From Paraflavitalea sp. CAU 1676 (GTDB lineage Bacteria > Bacteroidota > Bacteroidia > Chitinophagales > Chitinophagaceae), in NCBI RefSeq assembly GCF_029223285.1, contig NZ_JARHUJ010000011.1:62001-126000 (forward strand): a stretch of 64,000 nt of DNA. Direction: 5' to 3'. Under the pieces are notes generated by a model. It made no database searches and had not been told where the DNA came from. It saw only the letters and a program-made list of their open reading frames with translations. Shown here piece after piece: positions 1 to 7,647 of the stretch (position 1 is its first letter; each line of letters starts with the position of its first letter). Made by a program: the position numbers and the translations under genes.

Positions 1-65
1 TCACCAATGCGGGCACGAACCCATCTACCAGGACATTCGGTGTGATGTTAAGGGCAGGTCTCTAA
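1..65 (+). CDS. C-terminal end of a SusC/RagA-type TonB-dependent receptor (partial)
   Basis: The first 65 bases read in frame from base 3 to a TAA at 63-65 and encode a tail ending TRTFGVMLRAGL. An aromatic/hydrophobic last beta-strand of this kind closes SusC outer-membrane barrels. The gene stops 36 bases before a SusD-family lipoprotein on the same strand, the standard susC-susD order. The assignment rests on position and these 20 residues only; the rest of the gene lies outside the window. Confidence 0.7.
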   Translation, partial: TNAGTNPSTRTFGVMLRAGL

Positions 66-101
66 GTTCTAACTCCAGTAATTCATTTTAAAAATCATTA
101 C

Positions 102-1688
102 ATGAAAAAGATATTTCTGATCTATACAGCTGCGGCGATGGGACTTGGCTTCAGCGCCTGTAGTAAGTCGGATTTTGCCGATAGCTATTCAGACCCTTCC
201 AAAGTACAGGCTTCCACAGTCGATAAGCAGTATGCCGGTTTCGTATATTCTTACAACCGCTATAATTTACCCTCGTACTGGAACTACTTCGTTATCCTTC
301 GCACTACGCTGCAGCATTTCACGCAGGCAGTGGGTTGGGAAAACGGCGATAACCAGTACGTACCAGGAGCAGCCAGTATTACCGACCGCTGGAACGACTA
401 CTATTATACACTCGGGCAGTACCGTGAACTTGAGAACATTTACAATAAACTCACGGAAATTGAAAAGAAAGAGCTGCGGATCTATATGTTGACGGCAACG
501 ATCTACCTGTACGACCAGACGCAGAAAAATGTAGACATGCACGGCGATATTCCCTGGGCAGATGCTGGCAAGATCAGCGCCAACCGCGGTAACTATGCCG
601 GTGCATTGGCTGGTTACGATGGTGGTGCAGCTATCTACACCAAGATGCTCGATGACCTGAAGGCATTTGCTGATGAACTCAACACCATCACGATCAGGAC
701 CGAGCTGGTAACCAAGTTCAACAACCAGGACCTGCTCAATAATGGCAACCTCACGCTTTGGAAAAGATATTGCAACTCGCTCCGCCTGCGCATGCTGACC
801 AGGGTTTCGGGTGTTGCCAGTTTCCAAACAAGGGTCAATGCCGAGATCGCACAGATCATTGGAGATCCGGTTAAGTACCCCATCGTTGGTGCCAATACCG
901 AGAATATCAAGTTCAATGTTTTCAACCTGAACACCGATATCAATTCCAAAGGTTTCAGGTCCGGTCTAGAAGATTGGAACGGTAACATTGCCGGCAAAGT
1001 GATGATCGATCACATGAAAACAAACGCCGATCCCCGTTTGCGCGCCATGTTCGAACCAGGCGCTACTGCTGCCGGTGTTTACAATGGCCTGGATCCTATG
1101 CTGAACAGGGGAACACAGAACACCCTGATCGCCGGTGGTACAATGGCTATCTATAACCGCTCTACGATCAGCCGCAATGAGTTCTTCCCCGGCATGATGA
1201 TGAATGCGGCAGAGGTTAGTTTTATGTTGGCGGAATACTATGTGAAAGCCAGCAACCTGGCTGCTGCCCAAACTGCCTACGAAACCGGCATCAAACAATC
1301 GGTCGAGTATTATTACTGGCTGAGGAGCCTGAGCAACGATAATACGGCCGGTGCATTGACACCCACCAATGCTACAGAGATCAACAATTATATCGGTAGT
1401 ACGGCTGTAAAATGGAGCACTGCTACTACCAATGCAGACAGGATCAAACTGATCGCGTTGCAAAAGTGGATCCACTACAGCGTTATTCAACCTAATGAAA
1501 ACTGGGCGGAAGTAAGAAGACTGGACGCCCCGGCATTAAGTTTTGAGACCGACAACTCGAATGCGCAAAAACAACCGCCTTCCCGTTGGGTTTATCCTGG
1601 CTCTGAGATCACTTATAATTCAGTGAACTACTCGAAAGTACAGGCCAATGATAAGTTAAGTACCAAGTTGTTTTGGGATATTCAATAA
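102..1688 (+). CDS. SusD/RagB-family outer-membrane lipoprotein (SusD-like 2 type)
   Basis: This 528-residue protein has a lipoprotein signal (MKKIFLIY... with the lipobox ending FSAC, lipidated Cys20). It then has the helical TPR-like body of SusD proteins, including the Trp/Tyr-rich early segment near residues 50-110 (LQHFTQAVGWENGDNQY) and the late helix containing NWAEVRRLD. The overall pattern fits the SusD-like 2 subfamily (PF12771 type) better than classical SusD. It would sit on the outer face of the outer membrane and hand ligand to the SusC partner whose end is just upstream. No enzyme gene is attached, and a strong terminator follows at once, so it is the last gene of its operon. 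The ligand cannot be predicted; many such orphan pairs bind oligosaccharides or peptides. Confidence 0.9.
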   Translation: MKKIFLIYTAAAMGLGFSACSKSDFADSYSDPSKVQASTVDKQYAGFVYSYNRYNLPSYWNYFVILRTTLQHFTQAVGWENGDNQYVPGAASITDRWNDYYYTLGQYRELENIYNKLTEIEKKELRIYMLTATIYLYDQTQKNVDMHGDIPWADAGKISANRGNYAGALAGYDGGAAIYTKMLDDLKAFADELNTITIRTELVTKFNNQDLLNNGNLTLWKRYCNSLRLRMLTRVSGVASFQTRVNAEIAQIIGDPVKYPIVGANTENIKFNVFNLNTDINSKGFRSGLEDWNGNIAGKVMIDHMKTNADPRLRAMFEPGATAAGVYNGLDPMLNRGTQNTLIAGGTMAIYNRSTISRNEFFPGMMMNAAEVSFMLAEYYVKASNLAAAQTAYETGIKQSVEYYYWLRSLSNDNTAGALTPTNATEINNYIGSTAVKWSTATTNADRIKLIALQKWIHYSVIQPNENWAEVRRLDAPALSFETDNSNAQKQPPSRWVYPGSEITYNSVNYSKVQANDKLSTKLFWDIQ

Positions 1689-1714
1689 GTTAGGTTAGTG
1701 TTAATTTGGAGCTA

Positions 1715-1745
1715 AGGGGGACCATTTCTGGTCCCCCTCTTTTTT
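1715..1745 (+). terminator. Rho-independent terminator after the SusC/SusD pair
   Basis: A perfect 10-bp stem (AGGGGGACCA at 1715-1724 with TGGTCCCCCT at 1729-1738) closes a TTTC loop and is followed by CTTTTTT. It starts 26 bases after the SusD-like stop codon and ends the operon on the plus strand. Confidence 0.92.
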
Positions 1746-1759
1746 ATCAGGCAGGTATG

Positions 1760-2767
1760 TTATAAACGTTGAAAATTCCTTTCGCCATTACTCCCGGTCA
1801 TCAGGTAAGTGATTTGTTTACCCTCATTGGTCATGAAGGTCAGCTTTACTTTAAATGGCTTCTTATAATCGCCCGCACCGATCAGCATGAACTCCTTATT
1901 TGGTCTCACCGCGAACGGAAGGGTATCCTTAGACTTCCATGCCAATTCACCTTCCATTTTCTCAACACTGATGAGCTCGCCTGCCAGGCCTTCATTCTTT
2001 ATTTCTACCTGCATGCTATTCTGATCAAAACGGGCAAACCCGCCATCAGTGATAATGGGACCATCCATCCGGATGATCCGGTCGAGACGAAATTTACTCT
2101 GTTCACCGGGAAGTCTAATGCCATCGAAATCGAGTCGTTCATCATAATCCGGACAGATCAGCTTTGCGGAGTCGCCGCGGCTAATCGTGATGGTCTCCAT
2201 CTTACTGTCGGGATCGACGAACAACTTTGCAATTTCTGAGGGATAGGTTGCATACGCATTGCTGGTAATAAGAGAAAGCTGTAGGGTGTTTTTATCCAAA
2301 CCGGTAACCCGTGCATACTTGTCGCTGTAACCATTTACCGGATCGAATATGTAATAGTCGTCGAGCGTTGGTTTTCTGAACAGCAACACATTATCGGCAT
2401 AGGCTGCTGCATAGTTGCGCGCGGCACTTCGCTCATATTTGTAGTCATCTACTTTTTCACTGATGTAATAACAAAGCCCTACAAAGGCAAGGATCAAAGG
2501 GCCGGCATAGGTATACCAGGGAGTTTTAGCGGCAAGGTCTTTACGCTCCTGCAGCACATACTTATAGGGTTCTGGCATTTCATATAGTTGGCCATCCTTA
2601 CGAAGTGCCCATTTTTTACCGAGAGAAAAGAAGGGAATCCAGAAGAGGTGAAAATATCGTTGACGTACTTCAATCAGGTAGCCAGGCTGCACATTTTGTG
2701 ACAACCCGGCAGTATAAGGATCAATTGACTTGATCTTAAAGTGGTTCCAGCCGAATACGATACTCAT
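1760..2767 (-). CDS. Uncharacterised single-pass membrane protein with a basic/aromatic N-terminal domain
   Basis: The open frame extends to 2839, but I start at the ATG at 2767 (MSIVFGWNHFKIK), giving 335 residues. The upstream in-frame residues are low quality and other Bacteroidota proteins begin with a similar FGW segment. Residues about 25-70 contain FWIPFFSLGKKWALR, the pattern of proteins with a small zinc-ribbon or ribbon-like N-terminal domain placed before a membrane helix, although the usual CxxC pairs are absent. One transmembrane helix follows (YAGPLILAFVGLCYYI, about residues 88-106). The remaining 220 residues look beta-rich and extracytoplasmic (repeated short strands, KPFKVKLTFMT near the end). 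No catalytic motif is visible. It is separated from the upstream lipoprotein gene by a terminator, so it should have its own promoter. Confidence 0.7.
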   Translation of the reverse strand: MSIVFGWNHFKIKSIDPYTAGLSQNVQPGYLIEVRQRYFHLFWIPFFSLGKKWALRKDGQLYEMPEPYKYVLQERKDLAAKTPWYTYAGPLILAFVGLCYYISEKVDDYKYERSAARNYAAAYADNVLLFRKPTLDDYYIFDPVNGYSDKYARVTGLDKNTLQLSLITSNAYATYPSEIAKLFVDPDSKMETITISRGDSAKLICPDYDERLDFDGIRLPGEQSKFRLDRIIRMDGPIITDGGFARFDQNSMQVEIKNEGLAGELISVEKMEGELAWKSKDTLPFAVRPNKEFMLIGAGDYKKPFKVKLTFMTNEGKQITYLMTGSNGERNFQRL

Positions 2768-2849
2768 AGAATGTAGGGTTTGGATTAGGGTGTCGGTGTA
2801 CGGCAATATAACGCAAAACGGCGTGCGGAAAGTACCCATTTCCGGTCAA

Positions 2850-2886
2850 TAAAAAGCCGCTGCTGGTGAGTTACACCTGCAGCGGC
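2850..2886 (-). terminator. Rho-independent terminator after the small lipoprotein gene
   Basis: Read on the minus strand, an 8-bp stem GCCGCTGC/GCAGCGGC (2879-2886 with 2856-2863) continues, after a T/T mismatch, into GGTG/CACC with an AGTTA-type loop. TTTTT follows (2851-2855). It lies 23 bases after the stop of the gene at 2910-3443. Confidence 0.88.
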
Positions 2887-2909
2887 CACATCAAACTATT
2901 TTAGCATAT

Positions 2910-3443
2910 CTAATCTATTTTGCGCCCTTTCATTTCGCGCTTTTCCACCTTTAGGGTATTTAGCGCACTTTTTTTGATCATAAGCCTTGCTTCGGAGCCG
3001 GATGGCAGGATATAATACATTTTTCCATCATACCTGATCTCCCCAAGTTCTCGTCTCCAGTTATCCGCATACAACGTATAGGGCGCTCTGTTGTCCCGTT
3101 TCAACTGGCCGAAGGTCAGGAAGCGACCATCCCCAACTTCAAACGAAACGTCGATCTTGTCTTCATATGTCCGTGTACATACGCCCGGCGTATTCTTCCG
3201 AAGGGTAATGATATTGACATATTTCCCATTCTCGAATTTGACCACTCCCGCCGTTACCTGTGCCGATTTTGAATCCACCTCGCGGCGCAACTCAACGTCA
3301 CGGTCAACATAGTACTGAAGCTTGGTGGGCGGAATGTTGTTGGTTTCGATCGTTGAACGCACCGAAGACGTAAAATAGATCTTTGGGGTACTACAAGATG
3401 CAAGCGCCAACAGCGCAGAAAAAGTAAATGTAAATAACTTCAT
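2910..3443 (-). CDS. Small lipoprotein of unknown function
   Basis: The 177-residue product starts with a short lipoprotein signal (FTFSALLALASC, lipidated Cys17). The remainder is a mixed alpha/beta domain with a VxxGRFLTFGQLKRD segment and a basic C-terminus (KVEKREMKGRKID). I recognise no family. The start is supported by a good signal peptide at the first Met and by a Bacteroidota-type -7 box 52 bases upstream. The gene is monocistronic: a terminator follows, and the next gene upstream is divergent. It is probably an envelope protein anchored to a membrane; no catalytic residues can be proposed. Confidence 0.75.
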   Translation of the reverse strand: MKLFTFTFSALLALASCSTPKIYFTSSVRSTIETNNIPPTKLQYYVDRDVELRREVDSKSAQVTAGVVKFENGKYVNIITLRKNTPGVCTRTYEDKIDVSFEVGDGRFLTFGQLKRDNRAPYTLYADNWRRELGEIRYDGKMYYILPSGSEARLMIKKSALNTLKVEKREMKGRKID

Positions 3444-3495
3444 AAATGTACAATTAGCAGGTTCACTGTTTTCTATAAAGCTTTATGCAAATGTG

Positions 3496-3503
3496 CAAAG
3501 TTA
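3496..3503 (-). promoter_or_regulatory. Candidate -7 promoter element (TAACTTTG)
   Basis: Minus-strand TAACTTTG is an exact match to the Bacteroidota -7 consensus TAnnTTTG and lies 52 bases upstream of the ATG at 3443. No clear -33 TTG/TTTG is at the ideal spacing, so the call is tentative. Confidence 0.4.
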
Positions 3504-3690
3504 TGACCATGACTGAAAGTCCTGGTTTAATAATGAAACGTTAAAGCCTTTTTTTCTATATGTAGGAGCTGAGATTATTTACTGAAACGTTGCCGGGAAC
3601 GGATAAACCGAAATCTAAAGAGTTCTTTAACAGTTAGCCAATTGCAATCGTCGCAAAAAATGAATAATATTATGCACACACTGATTGCTT

Positions 3691-3891
3691 ATGCTTGTTC
3701 TGGTCATTGGCATTGTGATCACCTTTATAGTTCCTTACTACATTGCAGACGCGGTAAGGACCAGGGCCTGGCGGGCTGGCAATAAGTGGTATGAGTGGTG
3801 GTGGGCACTTTCATTTGCCATTGGTTTTATATTGTTTGGCCTATTGCTGTTGGTGCTGGTGTATTGGAGTTTGGAAAATATGGGCCGGTAA
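3691..3891 (+). CDS. Two-helix mini membrane protein A of a three-gene tandem
   Basis: The product has 66 residues. I use the ATG at 3691; an in-frame TTG two codons earlier is less likely. There are two hydrophobic helices (about residues 1-19 and 38-60) separated by a positively charged loop carrying YYIADAVRTRAWRAGNKWY. The C-terminus reads LENMGR. The next two genes encode proteins of the same size and plan that share the loop pattern Y-x-I-A-x-[AS]-V-R-x-R-x-x-R-x-x-N, an LSF at the start of the second helix, and a terminal GR. The basic loop is expected on the cytoplasmic side. Function is unknown; membrane peptides of this size often regulate or assist larger membrane complexes. Confidence 0.75.
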   Translation: MLVLVIGIVITFIVPYYIADAVRTRAWRAGNKWYEWWWALSFAIGFILFGLLLLVLVYWSLENMGR

Positions 3892-3929
3892 ATCTTACGC
3901 TTATCAATCATTGATCATATTTCTTTTCC

Positions 3930-4136
3930 ATGATAGAGATTTACCTCATTATCGGAATGGTTCTGTTGTTTATAGGGTGCATATCCTATTCTATTGCGAT
4001 GGCTGTTCGCCGGCGATTGATTCGCACTGATAATAAGAGATACGGCTTGTATGCAGCTCTCTCTTTTGTAGTGAGTTTTACAGTCATTACAGGCGCCATA
4101 TTTCTCTTTCTGATGAATCTATCCTGGGGACGTTAA
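3930..4136 (+). CDS. Two-helix mini membrane protein B of a three-gene tandem
   Basis: The 68-residue product has a first helix at about residues 3-24, the basic loop YSIAMAVRRRLIRTDNKRY, a second helix at about 40-63 starting ALSF, and the C-terminus LSWGR. It follows copy A by 38 bases and precedes copy C by 22 bases, consistent with one transcript. Copies A and B are the closest pair (shared IA-AVR-R-R-NK-Y and ALSF positions). No known family is recognised. Confidence 0.75.
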   Translation: MIEIYLIIGMVLLFIGCISYSIAMAVRRRLIRTDNKRYGLYAALSFVVSFTVITGAIFLFLMNLSWGR

Positions 4137-4158
4137 CCTTTTTGCAGCAACCACCTTT

Positions 4159-4353
4159 ATGTTCTTACTCATCTTTATTGTTCCGATCTACATTTTTGCC
4201 TGCTATAAGATCGCCCGGTCCGTACGCGACCGGCTAAACAGGTCCAACAACAATTATTCTGACGAACTCTCCCTGGGCGTCTTCCTCCTCAGTTTTGGCA
4301 CTTTGACTATTGTAACGTATCAGCTGTTAGAGCGGGTTGAGTGGGGGCGATAA
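4159..4353 (+). CDS. Two-helix mini membrane protein C of a three-gene tandem
   Basis: The 64-residue product has a first helix at about residues 1-16, the loop YKIARSVRDRLNRSNNNY, a second helix starting about residue 38 (GVFLLSF), and the C-terminus VEWGR. It is the most diverged of the three paralogues but keeps every charged position of the loop and the terminal WGR. Its last 47 bases overlap the 3' end of the convergent DUF2306 gene. No transcription terminator is visible after it. Confidence 0.72.
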   Translation: MFLLIFIVPIYIFACYKIARSVRDRLNRSNNNYSDELSLGVFLLSFGTLTIVTYQLLERVEWGR

Positions 4354-4996
4354 CCCTTCTTATCTTTCGCCTTTTTTCCCGGAGAATGATCCATTCAGCC
4401 ACCAGCAGGTTGGGTACAAAACCCAGCCAGGCGTCGATCATGTACAAGGTGAGCGGATCGATGGTAAATGTATTTGATAAGATAAGCTTCCAGCTTCGCA
4501 GGGTGATGGCAGAAAAAGTAAGCGCATAACTGCGTATCATATAGTGCCGGTGGGCTACGAAGTTCTTCTTCCGCGCCGCCATCACTCCTTTATAGGTAAA
4601 CCAAAACCATAGGCAGTCAAGTATAACAAAAGCTATTTTAGAAGGCCAAAGTCCATTGGCATAAATGGCCATGACCATCCCTGCCGGGAAGTTGATCAGC
4701 AAAATGTCCCAGGCATACAACCGGCCCATCAGTTTATGCAGCCAACGCTTTCCCTTTAGTATTTCGGCTGAGAATTGGGTAAATACAGCGAGCAGGGCAA
4801 AGATGGAGGTAAATACGTGCACGTAGAACGAAAACTTCCAGGCCTTGTTGTCGAGATAATCCTGTTTGAATAGCAGAAAACCTACATCCGTTCTAAAGCT
4901 GGTATACTGAAGTATGAGTCGCAGCATGAGAAAAGTGCCCCCGCAGAGAACGAGATAAATCAGCAGATAGCGAAAGAAGAAAGCAAGGATCTTCAT
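4307..4996 (-). CDS. DUF2306-type multi-pass membrane protein
   Basis: The 229-residue product has six or so membrane helices and the two hallmarks of the DUF2306 family. These are an H-K-x-x-G-R-x-Y stretch (LHKLMGRLYAWD, about residues 96-107) and a later HRHYMIRSYALTFSA stretch (about 147-161), whose histidines may hold a haem or metal as in cytochrome b561-like folds. The basic C-terminal tail (REKRRKIRR) is probably cytoplasmic. The gene is single and faces the tandem mini membrane genes, overlapping the last by 47 bases at the 3' ends. No cellular role is established for the family. Confidence 0.8.
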   Translation of the reverse strand: MKILAFFFRYLLIYLVLCGGTFLMLRLILQYTSFRTDVGFLLFKQDYLDNKAWKFSFYVHVFTSIFALLAVFTQFSAEILKGKRWLHKLMGRLYAWDILLINFPAGMVMAIYANGLWPSKIAFVILDCLWFWFTYKGVMAARKKNFVAHRHYMIRSYALTFSAITLRSWKLILSNTFTIDPLTLYMIDAWLGFVPNLLVAEWIILREKRRKIRRVIAPTQPALTADTLQ

Positions 4997-5022
4997 GTAG
5001 GAGGGCGGGGTAAGTTACAACG

Positions 5023-5064
5023 AAAAAGTCTGTATCCCACACCAGGTTGGTGTAAGATACAGAC
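5023..5064 (-). terminator. Rho-independent terminator after the outer-membrane barrel gene
   Basis: On the minus strand a 9-bp stem GTCTGTATC/GATACAGAC (5056-5064 with 5028-5036) encloses a second short stem ACACCA/TGGTGT around a three-base loop, then TTTTT (5023-5027). It lies 78 bases after the stop of the gene at 5143-5733. Confidence 0.88.
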
Positions 5065-5142
5065 CATAATCGGGTACGGATCGTAATGATTCGTTAAATG
5101 AGATGGCTCAGTGCTGCGCTCCCTATCGGGTAAGTCAGGCCG

Positions 5143-5733
5143 CTATTGTTTGAAGTCCTTGCCGGCATTCTTTATCCGGGCAGTGGGGAGAAATATCTGA
5201 AAACCGACGCTCAAGACCAGGTTACTGGAAGTTGCCTTGCTGCCAAAGCCAACAATGCCCTGGTATTTGAGCAAGGCCTCCAGGCCGATATTGGGCGTTA
5301 TAAAGTAGGCCCAACCAGGTCCTACACCCAAACCAAGTCCATTCGTATTATCGCCGGTTGCAGGGTTATCACCTTCGATACCTACATTGCCCTCAACGAA
5401 AAACCTGGAATGGCCGATGAGGTCATTCAATTGTTTGTCGTTGATGTAATACCTGCCCAATGCGCCCACTCCATAGGTAACACCAGTGCCATTTCCTTTG
5501 GAGGTATTTAAACCCACAGTAAGGTAACCACCCAAAGCAAGACCATCCTTGATGAACCATGCAGCCTTGGGATTGATCAGCATATTAAAGGCCCCACCTT
5601 CATCGAGACTCAGGTTAAACTTTCCGATATCAGCACCTACCATCACGTTGCCAGCCTGTATCTGGGCTTTCGATGACTGAGAAACAACCGCACCAATAAA
5701 CAAAAGAGTAATCAATTTTTTCATGGCCTTCAT
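5143..5733 (-). CDS. Outer-membrane beta-barrel protein
   Basis: Start chosen at the ATG at 5733 (MKAMKKLITLLFIGAVV; ATG at 5724 is the alternative), which gives a clean signal peptide cleaved after SSKA and a protein of 196 residues. Upstream in-frame residues to 5853 do not form a signal. The mature protein alternates polar and hydrophobic residues with many glycines (GVGALGRYYI, GLGLGVGPGWAYF, LVLSVGFQIFL), as expected for an eight-stranded barrel of the OmpW/OprF-like porin-family class. It has its own terminator and a hairpin in the leader. It is likely a structural or small-solute outer-membrane protein; substrate unknown. Confidence 0.82.
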   Translation of the reverse strand: MKAMKKLITLLFIGAVVSQSSKAQIQAGNVMVGADIGKFNLSLDEGGAFNMLINPKAAWFIKDGLALGGYLTVGLNTSKGNGTGVTYGVGALGRYYINDKQLNDLIGHSRFFVEGNVGIEGDNPATGDNTNGLGLGVGPGWAYFITPNIGLEALLKYQGIVGFGSKATSSNLVLSVGFQIFLPTARIKNAGKDFKQ

Positions 5734-5750
5734 ATTTAATTTGACCATTC

Positions 5751-5769
5751 GGCATAAGAAAATTATGCC
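5751..5769 (-). promoter_or_regulatory. Perfect 7-bp hairpin in the leader of the barrel gene
   Basis: GGCATAA at 5751-5757 and TTATGCC at 5763-5769 form a perfect inverted repeat around five bases, 17 bases upstream of the start codon. It would fold in the mRNA leader close to the ribosome-binding region. It is not a terminator (no T-run in either direction). Confidence 0.4.
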
Positions 5770-5998
5770 TATCGGTGAGGAGTACTGCTTCTGTAGAAAG
5801 TTCTGAACAATACGGGGGTAGTAAATGCGGGGGGTGGGAACAAATATGCACATCGATCCTCAAGCGTAGAACGATAACAATCAATACATAATAAATAATT
5901 CAACAAGCGGCCGAATGAAGGAGATCGAGCAAAACCGTGGCGCATTTGCGCAGGAATTTTAGTATACTACGAGCAGGAAAACAGGATCCTTGAAAACG

Positions 5999-6100
5999 AT
6001 GTATTGGCGAATAGACGTGCGGGATAAAATCTAAGTATTTGCGAAGAGCAGTGCGGGATAAAAGGAATGCATTAGCGAAACACTAAGGCGATGATAGTCG
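5999..6100. repeat. 34-bp imperfect tandem repeat, three units
   Basis: Units start at 5999, 6033 and 6067, exactly 34 bp apart. Units 1 and 2 match at 26 of 34 positions and share an uninterrupted GTGCGGGATAAAA. Unit 3 keeps the head (ATGCATTAGCGAA, 11 of 13 with unit 1) and then diverges. The block fills most of the gap between the barrel gene and the Gfo/Idh gene. No coding potential is seen. Confidence 0.75.
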
Positions 6101-6124
6101 TCGCGGCATATTTCGCTAATGCAT
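6067..6124. repeat. Perfect 14-bp inverted repeat with 30-base spacer
   Basis: ATGCATTAGCGAAA (6067-6080) is the exact reverse complement of TTTCGCTAATGCAT (6111-6124). The spacer itself contains GCGATGAT...GTCGTCGC, which pairs with G-T wobbles. The left arm is the head of the third 34-bp repeat unit. The right arm ends 9 bases before the last codon of the Gfo/Idh gene, so on the minus strand it lies just downstream of that gene and may act as its terminator or an mRNA stabiliser, but there is no T-run. Confidence 0.7.
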
Positions 6125-6132
6125 CAAACAGC

Positions 6133-7539
6133 TTACTTTTTATTGGTAGCCACTTCGAGTGCCCTGGTAGCCGTATAATATTTGGCAAGCATTCCGGGAA
6201 CTTCCCAGTTTGGCAACTTTCCTTCTTTCAGGTACTGGAGAAAACGCTGCATTACTTCGCCGAAGTGAGCTTCATGACCCGTCTTAAATGACTGCGGGAT
6301 CGCCAGCTTATAGCCTTTTGCCGTTTTCTCAATAGCAACTCCCGCATAACGCGCCTGCAAGCCCGCTACAGCCTGTTGCAAACTCTGCTCATACGCCGCA
6401 TCATTTTTAGCGGGCAATATATACAGCGTTGGCTGGTATTTCTCTTCGGCTCCTTGCCTTATTTCTAGTTGAGCCAATGAACCCCGGAGCAGCGAGTAAT
6501 GCGTATCGCCGCTTCCTTCGGGAGCTTTGTAATCCCAACGTGCAATCATTTTTACGTGTATCCCCTTCAGCGTATAATTGGCCTCGCCGTTGGCATGCGT
6601 TTGCAAAACAGAGTCCTTTTCTACATAAGCGCGCAGAAAATCGGGGAAGCTGTCCTTTTTGGTTACAGCCGTAAACTGTGACAGTGTTACCGCTGTGGGC
6701 CATATGCGGGCGCTGGTTACCTGTATATCTTTCTTGTAATCGATGATGCTATCTGGAAAGCATTCCCATTGTACCAGGTCAATAAGATGGGTGCCAACGT
6801 CGGCAATCGCTTCTCCTTGTTGTGTAGGGTCAAAGAACCAGGAGGGCCGGGTAAGGGCCTTGCCCGAAACGAATTTGTAGAAATAGTGAACGCTCTCGAT
6901 CACAACGCCAGGATCCTTTTCGGTACCAGCCTGTTGTTGCCCGAATACAGACGGCATATGCGCCAGTTCTCTTTGCAGGGTATTGGTGATCTCCGACCGC
7001 TCGGTCATGATATCATACAGCAACACCTTTTTTGCAGCTGCATCGGCAAATGCCTGTTCGAGCAAACTGAAATTGGCTGCATCGATGGCCATGGGTTTAT
7101 CACCTAACACATTAATGCCGGCCTCTACGGCCTTTTTAATGTGCGCTGTCTTTTGCTGGTTGTTACCGGCAAGCACCACTACATTTCCCTTCTTCTCAGC
7201 GATCATTTTATCGAGGTAATCGGCGCCAGTATATACTTCCTCTTTCCAATGAGTCGGGTTTTCCGGACGTGCATTGTATTGATTGATCAGGGCGAGATGG
7301 GCGTCGAGTTCGGGACCGCCGGGGGCATATACGTGCACCACCGAATCGATGTTTGGATTGCCGGTTTTCTGCACCAGCGCAGCATGAAAATGTCCGGGAT
7401 TGAGTGTAATAAGCTTCACTGTAGTGGAATCGGCCGCAGGCTTGTCTGCATTACCGCCCGATTGGCAGGCAGGCGTCAGTGCAATCACCGACATAGCCAG
7501 TGCTCCCCACGAAAAACGATGGATGGTGTTGTTTTGCAT
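6133..7539 (-). CDS. Gfo/Idh/MocA-family oxidoreductase lipoprotein
   Basis: The 468-residue product has a lipoprotein signal (ALTPAC, lipidated Cys25), so it works in the periplasm or on a membrane surface rather than in the cytoplasm. The N-terminal half is a Rossmann-like domain: a first strand VKLITLNPGHFHAA, a strand-turn NVVVLAGNNQQK, and the family's NVLGDKPMAID, whose Lys of the EKP/DKP motif is the usual catalytic lysine. The second half matches the putative oxidoreductase C-terminal domain (PF16490 type), with ADVGTHLIDLVQWE carrying the conserved histidine. Exported members of this family bind NAD(P) and act on sugars or sugar derivatives. It stands alone and is divergent from the acetyltransferase-like gene at 7648. 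Substrate unknown. Confidence 0.88.
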   Translation of the reverse strand: MQNNTIHRFSWGALAMSVIALTPACQSGGNADKPAADSTTVKLITLNPGHFHAALVQKTGNPNIDSVVHVYAPGGPELDAHLALINQYNARPENPTHWKEEVYTGADYLDKMIAEKKGNVVVLAGNNQQKTAHIKKAVEAGINVLGDKPMAIDAANFSLLEQAFADAAAKKVLLYDIMTERSEITNTLQRELAHMPSVFGQQQAGTEKDPGVVIESVHYFYKFVSGKALTRPSWFFDPTQQGEAIADVGTHLIDLVQWECFPDSIIDYKKDIQVTSARIWPTAVTLSQFTAVTKKDSFPDFLRAYVEKDSVLQTHANGEANYTLKGIHVKMIARWDYKAPEGSGDTHYSLLRGSLAQLEIRQGAEEKYQPTLYILPAKNDAAYEQSLQQAVAGLQARYAGVAIEKTAKGYKLAIPQSFKTGHEAHFGEVMQRFLQYLKEGKLPNWEVPGMLAKYYTATRALEVATNKK

Positions 7540-7647
7540 GGGCTAAAAATAAGGCGTTAAGCGGGCAAAATTGTATCTTTTAACGAGATTTTGAAGTTGA
7601 GCGACAGTGGAACCGCTTAAACGTTTAAGATAACTTAACTACCTGCC

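Noticed and set aside
267-827. Minus-strand open frame of 186 codons inside the first SusD-like gene
   Set aside because: It is antisense to a gene with a clear family and signal peptide, has no motif and no plausible start context.
7540-7647. TATCTTTT as a -7 box for the acetyltransferase-like gene
   Set aside because: One mismatch to TAnnTTTG, long distance to the start and no -33 element; not strong enough to list.
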